Positions 47,421 through 57,912 of a stretch of 64,000 nucleotides of DNA are shown here, piece after piece. The translations under genes and the position numbers were made by a program. The notes under the pieces were generated by a model. It saw only the letters and a program-made list of their open reading frames with translations. It ran no database searches and had not been told where the DNA came from. Source of the stretch: Eunapius fragilis (lineage: Eukaryota > Porifera > Demospongiae > Spongillida > Spongillidae); assembly GCA_963681505.1 (NCBI GenBank), contig OY811975.1, forward strand, positions 5,013,490-5,077,489, read 5' to 3'. Position 1 is the stretch's first letter. Each line of letters opens with the position of its first letter.

Positions 47421-48640
47421 AACAATGTATTTCGCTGTCAGTGCGGTCGACGGCGTTGTTACAGTATACTCCTTCGCGAAGGCCAAGATTTAAGGTCAGA
47501 CATGTCTTGTACTGTAACCTGACCTTTATGTGTTCTCTTATTTTGTTTAGTGTCTGAACCAGAGAAATAACCTGCTCGAGCGTCATGGCGTGCAAAGACT
47601 TCTAACTTTCGTATATATATGTGTTCTTCATGTTGTATTTATTTATCATCATTTTATTAAAATCAATTGGACCTGTTGTATAGTTTATTAATATCAATTT
47701 ATGTTGGGATCATCAATTTACGGTAAATATACGAGATATTGTTACCTCTGTCAACACCCAATAGAGTGTACTGGCTACACTTCAGGGGTGTTAGCTGTAA
47801 CACTCCTAAGCGGTTACCACTACACCCCAGGGGGTGTCATTTTTAAATATCCATACGAACACCCCGAAGTGTGTTGCGGTAACACCTTTTTTTTAACAGT
47901 GTGCTGTCATCCCATCACCTCTCCATAAGACTTCTCCCAAGTCATGCAAATGTGATGCTTAAAATAGTATGTTGCTTCATGTTCCAAGGCACCATCAACT
48001 TACATCATAAATGGCGTAAATGAGCTGAAGACAAGGACAACTGTTATGAATATGAGATGGTGGATTTGTGTCCATAATACATAAAACGCGTCAGAGTCTG
48101 ATTCACATGCCTCTTTCCGGATAATTTTCTCATTGCAATCAATAAGTGCATACATGTAGACTGACAGACAAACGTATGGATATAAAATAATTAAATTGCT
48201 GATGATGCTACCCCTGAACGTCATTATCCCCAGCTGCAGCATCTTTGCACTGTCCTTATGCTAACTCTGGTGTACAACAGGTGTGCAGATTTCTTTCACA
48301 CTGCGTAGGATGGAAGGGAAAGTCGTAGGAATGACAAAACACACAGAGTAAAATATGAGCCATGATATTATATTTACCCTACTAAGTGTTCATATGGGGT
48401 AGAGAAAACCGGTATCAAAATTACATAGCAGATTTGATGATGCACACACCAGGACCTGAAAAGATTCAAGTATTACTCCTCTGCCTCCTTGGCTGATATG
48501 ATGTTGGGTCTATTCAGACCCTCCCCTTATCTTGGCTGGTATGACACATTCCTTGTAATCACATATCTGGATACCATAGTATTCTAATTGTGTGAGTAAC
48601 ACCTACAATATACAGTACTAAATGGATCTGATGAGAACAT
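47421..48640. other. element right end and intergenic, no gene
   Basis: No coding region is supported. 48190-48330 resembles 14985-15060. The stretch 48360-48620 (GGGGTAGAGAAAACCGGTAT and following) is repeated at 49500-49800, a local tandem duplication spaced by about 1.1 kb. Confidence 0.6.
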
Positions 48641-49210
48641 GCCATGGGTGCTATTGGAACACCTCACATGCAACCAGAACACTTAATATGACATGGGTGC
48701 TACTGGAACACCTCACATGCTTCCAGAACACTTAAATGACATGGGTACTATCGAAACACCTCACGTGCTACGAGAACACTTAATTGACATGGGTGCTACT
48801 GGAACACCTCATGTGTTGCCAGAACACTTATATGACATGGGTGCTACTGGAACACCTCATGTGTTGCCAGAACACTTATATGACATGGGTGCTACTGGAA
48901 CACCTCACATGCTTCCAGACACTTAATATGAAATGGGTATCACTGGAACACCTCACTTGCTACAAGAGCACTTAATATGACATGGGTACTAATGGAACAC
49001 CTCACATGCAACCAGACACTTAATATGACATGGGTATCACTGGAACACCTCACTTGCTACGAGAGCACTTAATATGACATGGGTGCTAATGGAACACCTC
49101 ACATGCAACCAGACACTTAATATGACATGGGTATCACTGGAACACCTCACTTGCTACGAGAGCACTTAATATGACATGGGTGCTAATGGAACACCTCACA
49201 TGCTTAATAC
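48640..49210. repeat. about 48-bp minisatellite downstream of TM2 gene B
   Basis: About twelve copies of a 46-48 base unit with cores GACATGGGTGCTA, TGGAACACCTCACATGC and CAGAACACTTAA. The core is shared with the 29-bp array next to TM2 gene A, so the arrays are homologous but differ in period. Confidence 0.92.
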
Positions 49211-49267
49211 ACATGGGAAGAAAAATACAAACAACCAAATGAGGCATGGTGGGAAAGCATGCATGAC

Positions 49268-49269
49268 CA

Positions 49270-49300
<31 letters not shown>

Positions 49301-49360
49301 CATGTGTGGATGCGTGTGCGCGTGTGTACACGTGTGCACATGTGCATGTGTGTGTGCAGT
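49268..49360. repeat. (GT)n microsatellite
   Basis: GT run grading into GTGCATGTG-type imperfect repeats. Confidence 0.92.
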
Positions 49361-49799
49361 GGTGGATCCAGGGAGTGGCAGCCGATTGAACACATTTGAT
49401 CAGAGTTATTAGCATGTCAGTAAGTCAAACATTGGGCCCAACACACAGAAGAATGAAATGTAAGCCAAGATATACATGTACATGTGTTACATTTACCCTA
49501 TTAAGTATTCATACTTACTGCATGGGGTAGAGAAAACCGGTATCAAAATTACATAGTGGATTTGAAGATTCACACAACAAGATTTGGTCAAGTATTACTC
49601 CTCCTCCCCCCCCCCCCCTTCCTCCTTTGGCTGATATGATGATGGGTCATTTCAGACCCTCCCTCTTATCTTGGCTGGTGTAGTGTAACACTTCCCCTCA
49701 TCTTGGCTGGTATGATGCATTCCTCGTAATCACATATCTGGATACCATGTATTCTAATTGTGTGAGTAACACCTACAGTACGCACTAATGGATCTGATG

Positions 49800-49935
49800 T
49801 GAACATGCCATGGGTGCTACTGGAACACCTCACATCCTCACATGCTACCGGAGCACTTAACATGACATAGGTGTTAATGGAACACCTCACATGCTACCAG
49901 AACACTTTTATGACATGGGTGCTACTGGAACACCA
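49800..49935. repeat. second block of the CACCTCACATG minisatellite
   Basis: Three diverged copies of the same unit as 48640-49210, just 3' of TM2 gene B, part of the local tandem duplication. Confidence 0.88.
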
Positions 49936-49992
49936 AATTCATATCTTCCCTTCCCATCGATTCATCAGATTATGCTTACACAATTGGTGAGG

Positions 49993-50261
49993 TCAAAGGT
50001 TAGGATTCAGTGGGCAGCCATCACCTGCCAGACGCTCATTCTCAGCAAAGGCGAGGAGGTCAGACGCCCACCATAGCACCATCAGAGAGATCCAGAGGAG
50101 GAAACAGAAGAGGAGCATTGCACCTAGCCATCGCTCAACTAGAATGAGACACAGTGGAGTGGTGATATGGTGTGTAGAGAATGAATGGATGAAAGGAAGA
50201 AGGCATGGCCGCATGGATCACCTCCCCTTCCACCTCTGCTAACACACGAAATGTTTGCAAC

Positions 50262-50318
<57 letters not shown>

Positions 50319-51119
50319 TGTGTGTGTGTGTGTTTTGGCTTTGGGAATGGACTTTTGAGGAAAAGTGTGTGGAACTAAGAAATGAGCAACTCACAGGGTA
50401 GCCAGCGGTCCAAGGCCGCCCCAGCACAACAGGCGATGCAGAGAATCAGGGGAGGCAGGAGGATGAGGGTGGCCAGCTGGAAGCCAGCTATGATGGGTGG
50501 GTGTGGTTATGGAGGTGCCACTGATTGTCACACAATGCATGCAGGTGGTAAACTAGGACTTCATGGGACAACAACAAAAGAGACAAGCCATACACACGCA
50601 CCCATAGTGTATTGTTCAATGTAGAAATTAGCGGCTCCCAGGACAGACAGGAACAAGGAGAGAAAGAAGGCTGTCCTTTGGTCCTTCCTCAGGTCACTAC
50701 AGGTCTGGGTCGTGTTGTCGTACTCCCAACATCTCTGGTAGGCACACGATTTGTACGAGTTTGTGGCATAGAAGCAGTCACTGCACACACATTTCTGATC
50801 GGAGCAGTTGATGTATTTGGTTGGTACGCTCGACCCGTCAAGTTCAGCAGGATAGCAGTCACTGCTGTCGGAACATTGCCCGGTTGGAACGGTTATTGCG
50901 CTGGGGGTGGGTGAGAAGGCGTAGGGTACATCAACAAGTGCTACCGGAAAGAGTGTGCCACGCCCCCTCTGGAAACTCTAACTTATCGTAAAATAAGGGT
51001 AACAGATCTTGCCCCCCCCCTCCCCCCCCCCCTCCCCCAACTTACGCGTTGCTTGGAGAAGCACACAGCAGCACAAAACAAAAGCAGCTACCAACAAATA
51101 AACATTTTCTTGCGGCCAT
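49993..51119 (-). CDS. TM2-family membrane protein, copy B (four exons)
   Basis: Minus-strand exons 51119-51046, 50900-50602, 50487-50395 and 50138-49993 have exactly the sizes of copy A (74, 299, 93, 146), the same phases, and give 203 residues. Signal peptide, Cys-rich ectodomain and both ends of the TM2 region are nearly identical to copy A (two conservative changes in exon 2). Residues about 138-162 differ strongly: copy B reads LILCIACCAGAALDRWLPFE where copy A has FLCLFVIALVVIDRCISMD. Reading frame is kept throughout, so both copies look functional. Intron 3 carries a (GT)n tract and is unrelated to that of copy A. Promoter-side sequence and a poly-C run in intron 1 are shared. Confidence 0.85.
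50262..50334. repeat. (GT)n microsatellite in intron 3 of TM2 gene B
   Basis: GT run with one TATG interruption. Confidence 0.95.
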
Positions 51120-51325
51120 ACATCGATTGTATACAAACATGTACGTATGAATGATTGCTATGACGTAATGTACTTATAAATAGAATGGCGAAACTTCTCC
51201 CTCTTCTTGTGAGGTATTCCTCTCTTTCGTTCTCTGTGTCTAATGGCAGTACAATCGAACGACACACAAAAAGATTTTAACACACGGGGCAAGAATTGAA
51301 GGATATAAAAAGAAATTAAATAATC

Positions 51326-51347
51326 TGAACCTGCGGCAGCAGGTTCA
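51326..51347 (-). promoter_or_regulatory. 9/4/9 hairpin upstream of TM2 gene B
   Basis: In gene direction, arms TGAACCTGC and GCAGGTTCA close a TGCC loop, 207 bases upstream of the ATG. Relative to copy A, three pairs have changed on both sides (A-T to T-A, G-C to A-T, A-T to G-C). Confidence 0.6.
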
Positions 51348-51829
51348 ATATAGGATTGATTGAGGGTTGATGAATGTCATTAATAAATCTTCACTAGCGT
51401 CTGGAGGGACAACGGAGAAACGGATCGCTTATCTCTTTATCGCGATGGAATGAGAGCACAACGATCTACAGTTCTACGTTTGTTCCGTGTCATAAAACGG
51501 TGTGGTTATAGAGAAACAAACAATTTCCTGTTTCTCGTGCCCAGTCCCAAAATAATTCTCCATCGTCGTCGTCGTCTTCTTCTTCTTCTTAGGAAGGTAT
51601 AACTCGAGCTAGGAACGGTTTTGGAGGACGGGAATAGTACCAATCGCTTCGAAATTTACCGGCACGTTATCCTTACATGTCATATAGACATACATATGTC
51701 AAGTTCTATTTATTAATAATTTTAGGCAGTTATAAATACTCTAACCTGCACTAAATTTATCCAGTTTAATATATTAGTTGTTACGTTGGCTAATAGTGAA
51801 GTTCTTTTTCTAAGAAGAGATCTAAAGCA

Positions 51830-52260
51830 ACGAGCGGAATACCTCCAAAGCAATACGAGAACAAAGCTAAAGCCCGAGCGCTCTACAAGGCCAATCCCAA
51901 AAAAAAGAAGGCCTCTGTACGCGACAGCTACAAGGCCGATCCCGAAATGAAGAAGGCCTCTGTACGCGACAGCTACAAGGCCGATATTGAATCTAAGCGA
52001 TCTGCTAAAAGGTGGCGATACGAAGAGGACCCCAAGGAGAACCGTGCTGCTCTAAGGCGGCGATATGAAGAACCTCGAGGAGAACCGTGCTGCTAAAACT
52101 AAAGGCGGCGATATGAAGAGGACCTCGAGGGAAATCGCGCTGCTAATAGGGAGAAATATCAGCTACCATTAAAGCATCTGAAAGGAGACGGTATTGAAAT
52201 GATCCCGCTGTCTGATTGGCTAAATGTGCTGCCGAGAGGACGCGGTATCGCAGGGGTCAC
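51830..52260 (+). pseudogene. relic of the DPE-repeat domain (Helitron N-terminus relative)
   Basis: The plus strand is open from about 51826 to a TAA near 52097 and encodes six units of a 15-residue repeat such as YKADPEMKKASVRDS and YEEDPKENRAALRRR, the same period and pattern as the RYEKDPESKRDAERA repeats at the start of the Helitron protein. After 52070 it loses frame in further repeats, and no Rep or helicase part follows. It lies at the same place relative to TM2 gene B as the Helitron does to TM2 gene A. Confidence 0.75.
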
Positions 52261-52334
52261 AGAACTACCACTACCACCCAAAGGTATGTTATGGCATGTT
52301 GTATTAACATTAAAAAGCTGTGCATGCAGCATTT

Positions 52335-52421
52335 GTACAGCATAGTCGGGCGGCCCTACTACCGCGTTTGGTCGGGTTTGTCACCCTACTACCTGTGGGT
52401 AGTAGGGCCCGCCCGACTATG
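52335..52421. repeat. inverted repeat
   Basis: CATAGTCGGGCGGCCCTACT and its mirrored form AGTAGGGCCCGCCCGACTATG flank about 33 bases; arms are 23-25 bases with one indel. Confidence 0.85.
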
Positions 52422-52429
52422 TACAGCAC

Positions 52430-53120
52430 GGATCTGCACAAAACCATTCACTTTACATGTAAAGCATGCATGGTGACTCAACTGTGTGTACAGTAGTGTC
52501 TATTGTTTTAATCTGATAAAGCTTCCTTATCTGAAGACTGCCTTGTCTAGCCGTGAATGTTGCAACTGTATGAATATAGTTACAGTTGCAAGGGCTGAGA
52601 ACTAAATAGCTGCAACTGTATCCTTTTCCCATATAGCTACTCCTTGTATAAACCCAAATCTCATGCACCAATGGAGTATAATGGTGGTCTTGAAAAAGCT
52701 ATTCTTAGGGGTAGTGATCTGCCTGTGCAGCAGTAAGTAAGATAAGCCACCATCAGTTACTTCTAGCAGCACACTCACATTTATGTAGTGAAATAAAAAC
52801 AGACCTTCTGCCCACACTTATAAAGCTGCAGACCCTGTCCACAGATAGGACCTCACCTGAGAACATATCCTTATCGATCGATCTACATGCTGCCATGTAC
52901 TGCCATGTAGTTCACTTCCTTAGTTCCCACACTACCCATCTATACAACTTAACTGCATGTAGGCTACACCTCCATGTTTAGATGGGACCATTTTTACTGG
53001 ATCAAATTTGACCAATAGAATTTTAGCACAACTGACACGCATACACCCCTTCCCTCCCTGTCATTAATATGATGGAATTGGACTAATATAATTATAGCAC
53101 AGTCTGTACACGTGTAAGGC
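52430..53120. other. intergenic, no gene recognised
   Basis: No supported coding region or repeat structure. Confidence 0.5.
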
Positions 53121-53128
53121 TTTGCAGG

Positions 53129-53136
53129 TATAAAAG
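53129..53136 (+). promoter_or_regulatory. TATA box of Pro-rich gene 2
   Basis: TATAAAAG lies 25-30 bases before a GCAAAAAGAG|GTAAAA donor-like site at 53161; with the acceptor TATATGTAG at 53255 this makes a short 5' non-coding exon and a 95-base intron, ending immediately before the ATG. Confidence 0.55.
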
Positions 53137-53255
53137 CCACTCATCCGCTAGCAAAAAGAGGTAAAAATTTAATAATACTCTATGTAGATGTGTAAAGGCT
53201 CTGCACTAAATAAAGAAGTAAAAATTTAATCATACTCTCTGTTACGTATATGTAG

Positions 53256-53525
53256 ATGGCTGACGACCTTCGCGGGTTTTTCACCAATGAGGGGTCGGAG
53301 GAGGAAGAGTACATTCATCCTCCAACTCCTCTCCCCTTCACCCCACCACCTCCAGAAGCCCCGCTTCTGCCACCACCACCAGCAGCACTGCCCACACCAC
53401 TACCAGCAGCTACTCCCGCCGGCACTACCAGCGCTGCCCCCACCGGCACTCCTGCCTGCACCATCAGTGCTGCCCCCACCACCAGCAGTACTATTAAAGT
53501 TATTTGTTCTTGCATTAAGAGATAA
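53256..53525 (+). CDS. Pro-rich protein, copy 2
   Basis: An 89-residue protein of unknown function: acidic N-terminus (MADDLRGFFTNEGSEEEEY), Pro-rich middle (PPPPEAPLLPPPPAALP), then a Thr/Ala/Ser-rich part and a short Cys-containing basic tail. It sits before foldback copy FB3 exactly as the Pro-rich gene at 29870 sits before FB2, and has the same TATA, short leader intron and ATG-at-acceptor design. Protein similarity between the two is limited to composition and the acidic start, so common origin is inferred from position and structure. Confidence 0.45.
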   Translation: MADDLRGFFTNEGSEEEEYIHPPTPLPFTPPPPEAPLLPPPPAALPTPLPAATPAGTTSAAPTGTPACTISAAPTTSSTIKVICSCIKR

Positions 53526-53603
53526 AGGGGATCATCCATCCTCTTCCTACATTTGATTATTGACTATGATACTGCTATGACAGGGTGAAAAAAAACTTAT
53601 GAA

Positions 53604-53894
53604 ACAAGTAAATAAAAACATTCTCTAACGAGAGAGTTGTTGGTATATAGGATTGACCAATGGTGGTGTAAAAAGCATGGAAACAAGAGTGACAGAAATA
53701 TTATTGGAAAATTGAAATAGGCCTATATTTAGCACACAATACAACACACATGCCTGAATAATGGGCTAAATATAGGCCTATTTCAATTTCCAATAATATT
53801 TCTGTCACTCTTGTTTTCCATGCTTTTTACACCACCATTGGTCAATCCTATATACCAACAACTCTCTCGTTAGAGAATGTTTTTATTTACTTGT
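53604..53894. mobile_element. foldback MITE, copy FB3
   Basis: Arms of about 130 bases; outer part shared with the family, inner part (AGTGACAGAAATATTATTGG) private but mirrored almost perfectly. The innermost ATAGGCCTATATTTAGC resembles that of FB1. The 150 bases after the right arm (TAGCATTGCGAGTCAACCCG onward) match those after FB2. Confidence 0.9.
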
Positions 53895-54036
53895 AGCATT
53901 GCGAGTCAACCCGGCAATTCGATCCCAGTAACAATTTTCATTGCATGTCCATATACTAGCACAGGTGAGCAGATCTCTCTCACACTACGGGGATAATGGA
54001 AAAGCCGTCAGGCCCATATAGGCAGGGGACGGGCTT

Positions 54037-54064
54037 GGGGGGGGGGGGGGGGGGGGGGGGGGGG
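54037..54064. repeat. poly-G run (28 G)
   Basis: Uninterrupted G run in sequence whose counterpart near 31183-31190 has only a short GGGG, so it expanded after duplication or is an assembly effect. Confidence 0.95.
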
Positions 54065-54102
54065 CATAAGGCCTTTAGCTCACTTTCCATCCGGCCGTTA
54101 TA

Positions 54103-54246
54103 CACAGCAAAAAAAGGGGGTCGAACATTAGAACATATGCCATTGATTTGACAGTCACATTCCTGATACCGGATGTTGAACATCCTGTATCGGGAATGGG
54201 ACTGTCAAATCAATCGCAAATCAAAATTTGGCGTTTTTTTGCTGTG
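54103..54246. mobile_element. small inverted-repeat element, CACAG ends
   Basis: Begins CACAGCAAAAAAAGG and ends GCGTTTTTTTGCTGTG; the centre is a GACAGTC..ACATCCTG hairpin. It corresponds to 31223-31354 in the other copy of the segment. Confidence 0.75.
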
Positions 54247-54422
54247 TGTAGTATTTTTGGGCTAATCCCTTTTTTGATGCACAATGCCTATAGTTTTAGT
54301 ACTGCACATCAACCACATTCATGCACTACAGTATCTTCCAGAGCATGAATTTTTTACGCACATGGCGTTATTCGTTTCTTGCGAGTTGTAGTTGTAGAAA
54401 AAAACTACATTTCTAAGATAGT

Positions 54423-54846
54423 ACAAGTAAAGAAAAACATTCTCTAACAAGAAAGTTGTTGGTATATAGGAATTGGAGGCAATGGTGGTGTAAAAAGGAA
54501 GGGAACAAGATTTTGAGAAAAGGGTAATGAGACAAAAANNNNNNNNNNNNNNNNNNNNNNNNNNNNNNNNNNNNNNNNNNNNNNNNNNNNNNNNNNNNNN
54601 NNNNNNNNNNNNNNNNNNNNNNNNNNNNNNNNNNNNNNNNNNNNNNNNNNNNNNNNNNNNNNNNNNNNNNNNNNNNNNNNNNNNNNNNNNNNNNNNNNNN
54701 NNNNNNNNNNNNNNNNNNNNNNNNNNNNNNNNNNNNNNTAATTACCCTTTTCTCAAAATCTTGTTCCCTTCCTTTTTACACCACCATTGCCTCCAATTCC
54801 TATATACCACCAACTTTCTCGTTAGAGAATGTTTTTCTTTACTTGT
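54423..54846. mobile_element. foldback MITE, copy FB4, with a gap at its centre
   Basis: Left arm 54423-54538 and right arm 54739-54846 are mirrored (outer family sequence, then ATTTTGAGAAAAGGGTAAT and its reverse complement). The 200 N at 54539-54738 fall exactly at the loop. Confidence 0.88.
54539..54738. other. assembly gap (200 N)
   Basis: Exactly 200 undetermined bases in the loop of foldback copy FB4. Confidence 0.99.
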
Positions 54847-54898
54847 TTCCTCTATTTTTTTTATTATCATTTTTATCGATTATTAAGACTGGCAAGTG

Positions 54899-54925
<27 letters not shown>
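54899..54925. repeat. poly-C run (27 C)
   Basis: Uninterrupted C run. Confidence 0.95.
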
Positions 54926-54929
<4 letters not shown>

Positions 54930-55129
54930 CTTCAATTACCGTCACGAGCAGATGCCCGCTTTTGTTTGGGATCACTGTAAGGAACGCGGGAAAATTCTAA
55001 CTCGTCGTTTCGTTGTTTAGCTTTCCTCTTTATTTGCACAGTTCCAAATATACGTAAATGTCGCCATGGGAACGCTTCTATTTAACACTACGCATTACGT
55101 AATGATTACGTATGTCAGTTTTATGCTTT

Positions 55130-55480
55130 ATTCATGCATCTGATACTTGAAGATGTCCTTCCAGGAGATTCTAAAGCGATTGGTATAATTGGCGCTCTTT
55201 AAAACCATTCCTATCCGGAGTTATACTCACCCGAGAAGAAGACGACGACGACGACGGAGATGATTTGGCCTGGGGACGAGTTAAAACACGAACTTTTTTG
55301 TTCTCTTAAAGCAAACAGTTCGAAGACTGGAATAAAACATTTAAATGACCGTCTTTGCCTTCTGGTTCGATAGCAACAAAGAGCAACACTGTCCGTTTCT
55401 CGGTACGAGAGTTATGCGTTTTTAAAATGATATTCATGACCCGGGTCAATTCCTATACAGGAACTACTCTGATATATTGG
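55130..55480. repeat. dispersed flank, related to 19850-20240
   Basis: Shares AAGCGATTGGTATA-like, GAGTTATACTC and GAAGAAGACGACGACGACG features, and a shortened TTCCTATACAGGAA hairpin at its end. No gene. Confidence 0.6.
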
Positions 55481-56389
55481 TTGAGAGAGGATTTTAGGTA
55501 GACTTAAACGATTTTTTCTCAGAGAAATGAATTGATCAGTAGGGATAAAATTTCCTACACTAAGGTTTATGGTGTACATTTTGAGTGAAGTCTCTAATAA
55601 ATTGGATTTAATAATTACTAAGTACATAATAATTTTGGTTGGGAAAAATGATTTTGTGTGGATATTGATCTTGTGTGATGCTTCGTAAGTGGACTAGACA
55701 TAACAGGGAGTTAGCCTAACTGTTAGGGAAATAGATGTACTGGTGGGATTGGTTTAGATTGCAAATGCAGGTCTATTTTATCAGTGGATGAAAATTTAGT
55801 GAGGTGTCATTTAAGATTTGCATTGATGGTGTTGGCATAGTCGTAATTTTACCAGTAGGGGAGAAGGTGTATTGTGCATCAAAAACGGGGTTAGCCCAAA
55901 AAAAACCACAGCAAAAAAATGCGTCGAATCAAAATTTGAGAGGGGCCTAGTTCATGAATGATCGGAACTGCTAACACTGCTCGTACAAGGACAATGAAGC
56001 GACGTCGCAAGGATTCCCCACTGTAATTCAAGCTGTAATCCACTCCATCACCATCAATATCACCAGTAGACCTGGGGGGCATCAGTGGGAGTGAGGGGTC
56101 CCATGTAACCTTCAGCCTTATGTGCGAATATTGTGCTGTTTAGCTTTTTATGTTACTTTCACCATAGAGACGGGATGAAAAAAAAGTGGGAATGACTGCT
56201 TGGCAGAAAAAAATGTATGTTAGTCCATGATCTCACTCGATCAAATAGTTTATATAAAAATTCAAATACAGATATACATAACATGCATTTTAATTCCATG
56301 CTTATCAGACACTCCCCGAGAAGGATTGAATGCTTCATGTTTAGTGACAATCCTTAATTCCACCAGTAATAGATGACAGAACAGTATTA
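55481..56389. other. receptor-unit 3' flank, no gene
   Basis: Matches 31520-33180 in several blocks (TTGATCAGTAGGGATAAAAT, GACTAGACATAACAGGGAGT, ACACTCCCCGAGAAGGATT). A fragment of a CACAG-ended element lies near 55895-55930. Confidence 0.7.
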
Positions 56390-57500
56390 AAAGCAGTAAT
56401 CAATATACAAACTGCTCCAGAGCCGCCCTGAAAATATTATTGTTCTACAATGAGCAATGATCAGCCAGTTTTATTCATCAACGATTTCATGAGTATTAGC
56501 TATTTTCTGAATGCCAAGGACTTCAGAATCTGCTGGATTTGAATGTTTGAGGTGGCAAAGTTTCAGTTCAAATGATACTGTTCTTAACTACTGCAAGGAA
56601 ATAAGCTAACACATATATATAGGTGGGAATGCAATCATTTATATGCCAAAATACATAGATTGTGAATTAATAATGATATTGACATTCATGAAGAGTAATC
56701 TCTACTGCACTGATGGTCCAATGTTTATAATAGCAAATTGAGAAAATACAGATGAATGACAATGATAACTAGCACTCCGGCTGTTGGGAGAATATTTTAG
56801 ACATAATGATAAGCATTATTCGATAAATAAGCATAGCTCCAGCATTTTTGGGTAGATAGTGTTGCAATGAATGGGAATAGGTGATACCGACACACCCTCT
56901 TCCAGCCAATATGATACGGTACCTCCTATATGCAGAGTATACAAACTGTAACCTAATCTATTCAGAGCTATTCATGGTTCATAAATTTTAAAAAGTAACA
57001 ATAGAGAATGTAATAACTGAAGTGTTCAGCACCATAAAGCATTAAGAAAAATTGATGTTATGTCATCTGTAATGTTGGACCTCTCAAAGTAAATGTGAAC
57101 ATGATGAAATTATCTGGAATGTGAATATACACAGAGTAAAAATGTGAATATACAAGAATGAGCACAACACCGTCACAAGTAACACATCTGTATTCATAAT
57201 TTACAGTTCTGTTTGGGAGTGTAACTATGCTGACAAACAGAACTGTTAATTATGAATACAGATGGTTACTTTGTGACGGTGTTGTGCACATTCTTGCATA
57301 GTAGTATGTATTTCCATAACTTGAAACTTTGGATTTGTTATAAGAATTATTCATTGTAATGTTTGAACCAGAAATGGCTTAAAAACAAAGTTTGCGCCAA
57401 ATTTTCCTTGATTTCTTAGGAAGAGGTTGCCACCATTTAATCCACAAGCTGGATCTTTCATAATTACTGTAGAAACTGCTTTTTTAGTGTGTTGTTGCAT
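56390..57500 (-). pseudogene. beta-helix receptor-like relic C
   Basis: Minus-strand fragments match the C-terminal end (56430-56900) and, near 57355-57500, an N-terminal part of the intact receptor (bases around ACCAGAAATGGCTTAAAA and GGTTGCCACCATTTAATCCAC). The rest is deleted or eroded, with an inverted-repeat element inserted at 57152-57297. Confidence 0.8.
57152..57297. mobile_element. inverted-repeat element in relic C
   Basis: Arms of about 60 bases (CAAGAATG..CACAACACCGTCAC and ATGAATACAGATGGTTAC with their mirrors) around a spacer of about 25 bases; two small indels. Confidence 0.85.
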
Positions 57501-57504
57501 CTGG

Positions 57505-57912
57505 TTTGGACAAATTTTAGAAACACATATTAAGCTCCGAGACATTGTCCTTGAATCATCTCATTGTGCAGGCATCAGTGCTATGGTTGAAGCAGGCAGT
57601 TGCCTAGGACACAATCTCTGTCGACAACGCCCTGCAGACATCCTTGCTTCAAACTGGCAAACCTGCTGCCTTCGATCTCACTGTGACCTGTCCGCTAAAC
57701 CCTTCCATTATTTTGGAAGTGAGTCAGGATCAGCAGCAGCTGGTACTGAGCTTAGGAAGCACTCTGCCAATGAGGGTAAATGCATCGGAGCTGGGGTGAG
57801 CCTGTATTCCCTTGGTGGTAGAATCTTATGGAGCTTGGGGCACAGACGCCCAAGAGGCTTTCTCTCATGCCTGGCCTCTCGCCTTGCCACCACCAAAATT
57901 ATCATTTTTATT
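57505..57912 (+). pseudogene. retroelement C-terminal fragment, subfamily 1
   Basis: In plus-strand frames the text reads RPADILASNW, then GKPAAFDLTVTCPLNPSII, then ACIPLVVESYGAWGTDAQEA and FSHAWPLALPP. This ordered set (KPAD.L..NW, G.P.A.D.TVT.PL, .C.PL.VE.YG.WG.EAQ) is the tail that follows the reverse transcriptase in many non-LTR-like ORFs of invertebrates. Frame changes and an in-frame stop show decay. No reverse transcriptase core is present. Confidence 0.7.

Larger units (their letters stand above)
42585..47901. mobile_element. decayed CACTA-like transposon, about 5.3 kb
   Basis: Left end CACTGTTAAAAAAAAAGG and right end CCTTTTTTTTAACAGTG are inverted repeats. Inside both ends are many short GGGGTGTTA or TAACACC motifs in both orientations (about eight at 42605-42790 and about eight at 47745-47890), the subterminal array typical of CACTA/EnSpm elements. 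TG flanks both ends, a possible short target duplication. Inside lie a broken exon resembling the end of an animal CACTA transposase (minus strand) and an accessory ORF region (plus strand). A 564-base insertion and microsatellites have enlarged it. Confidence 0.7.
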
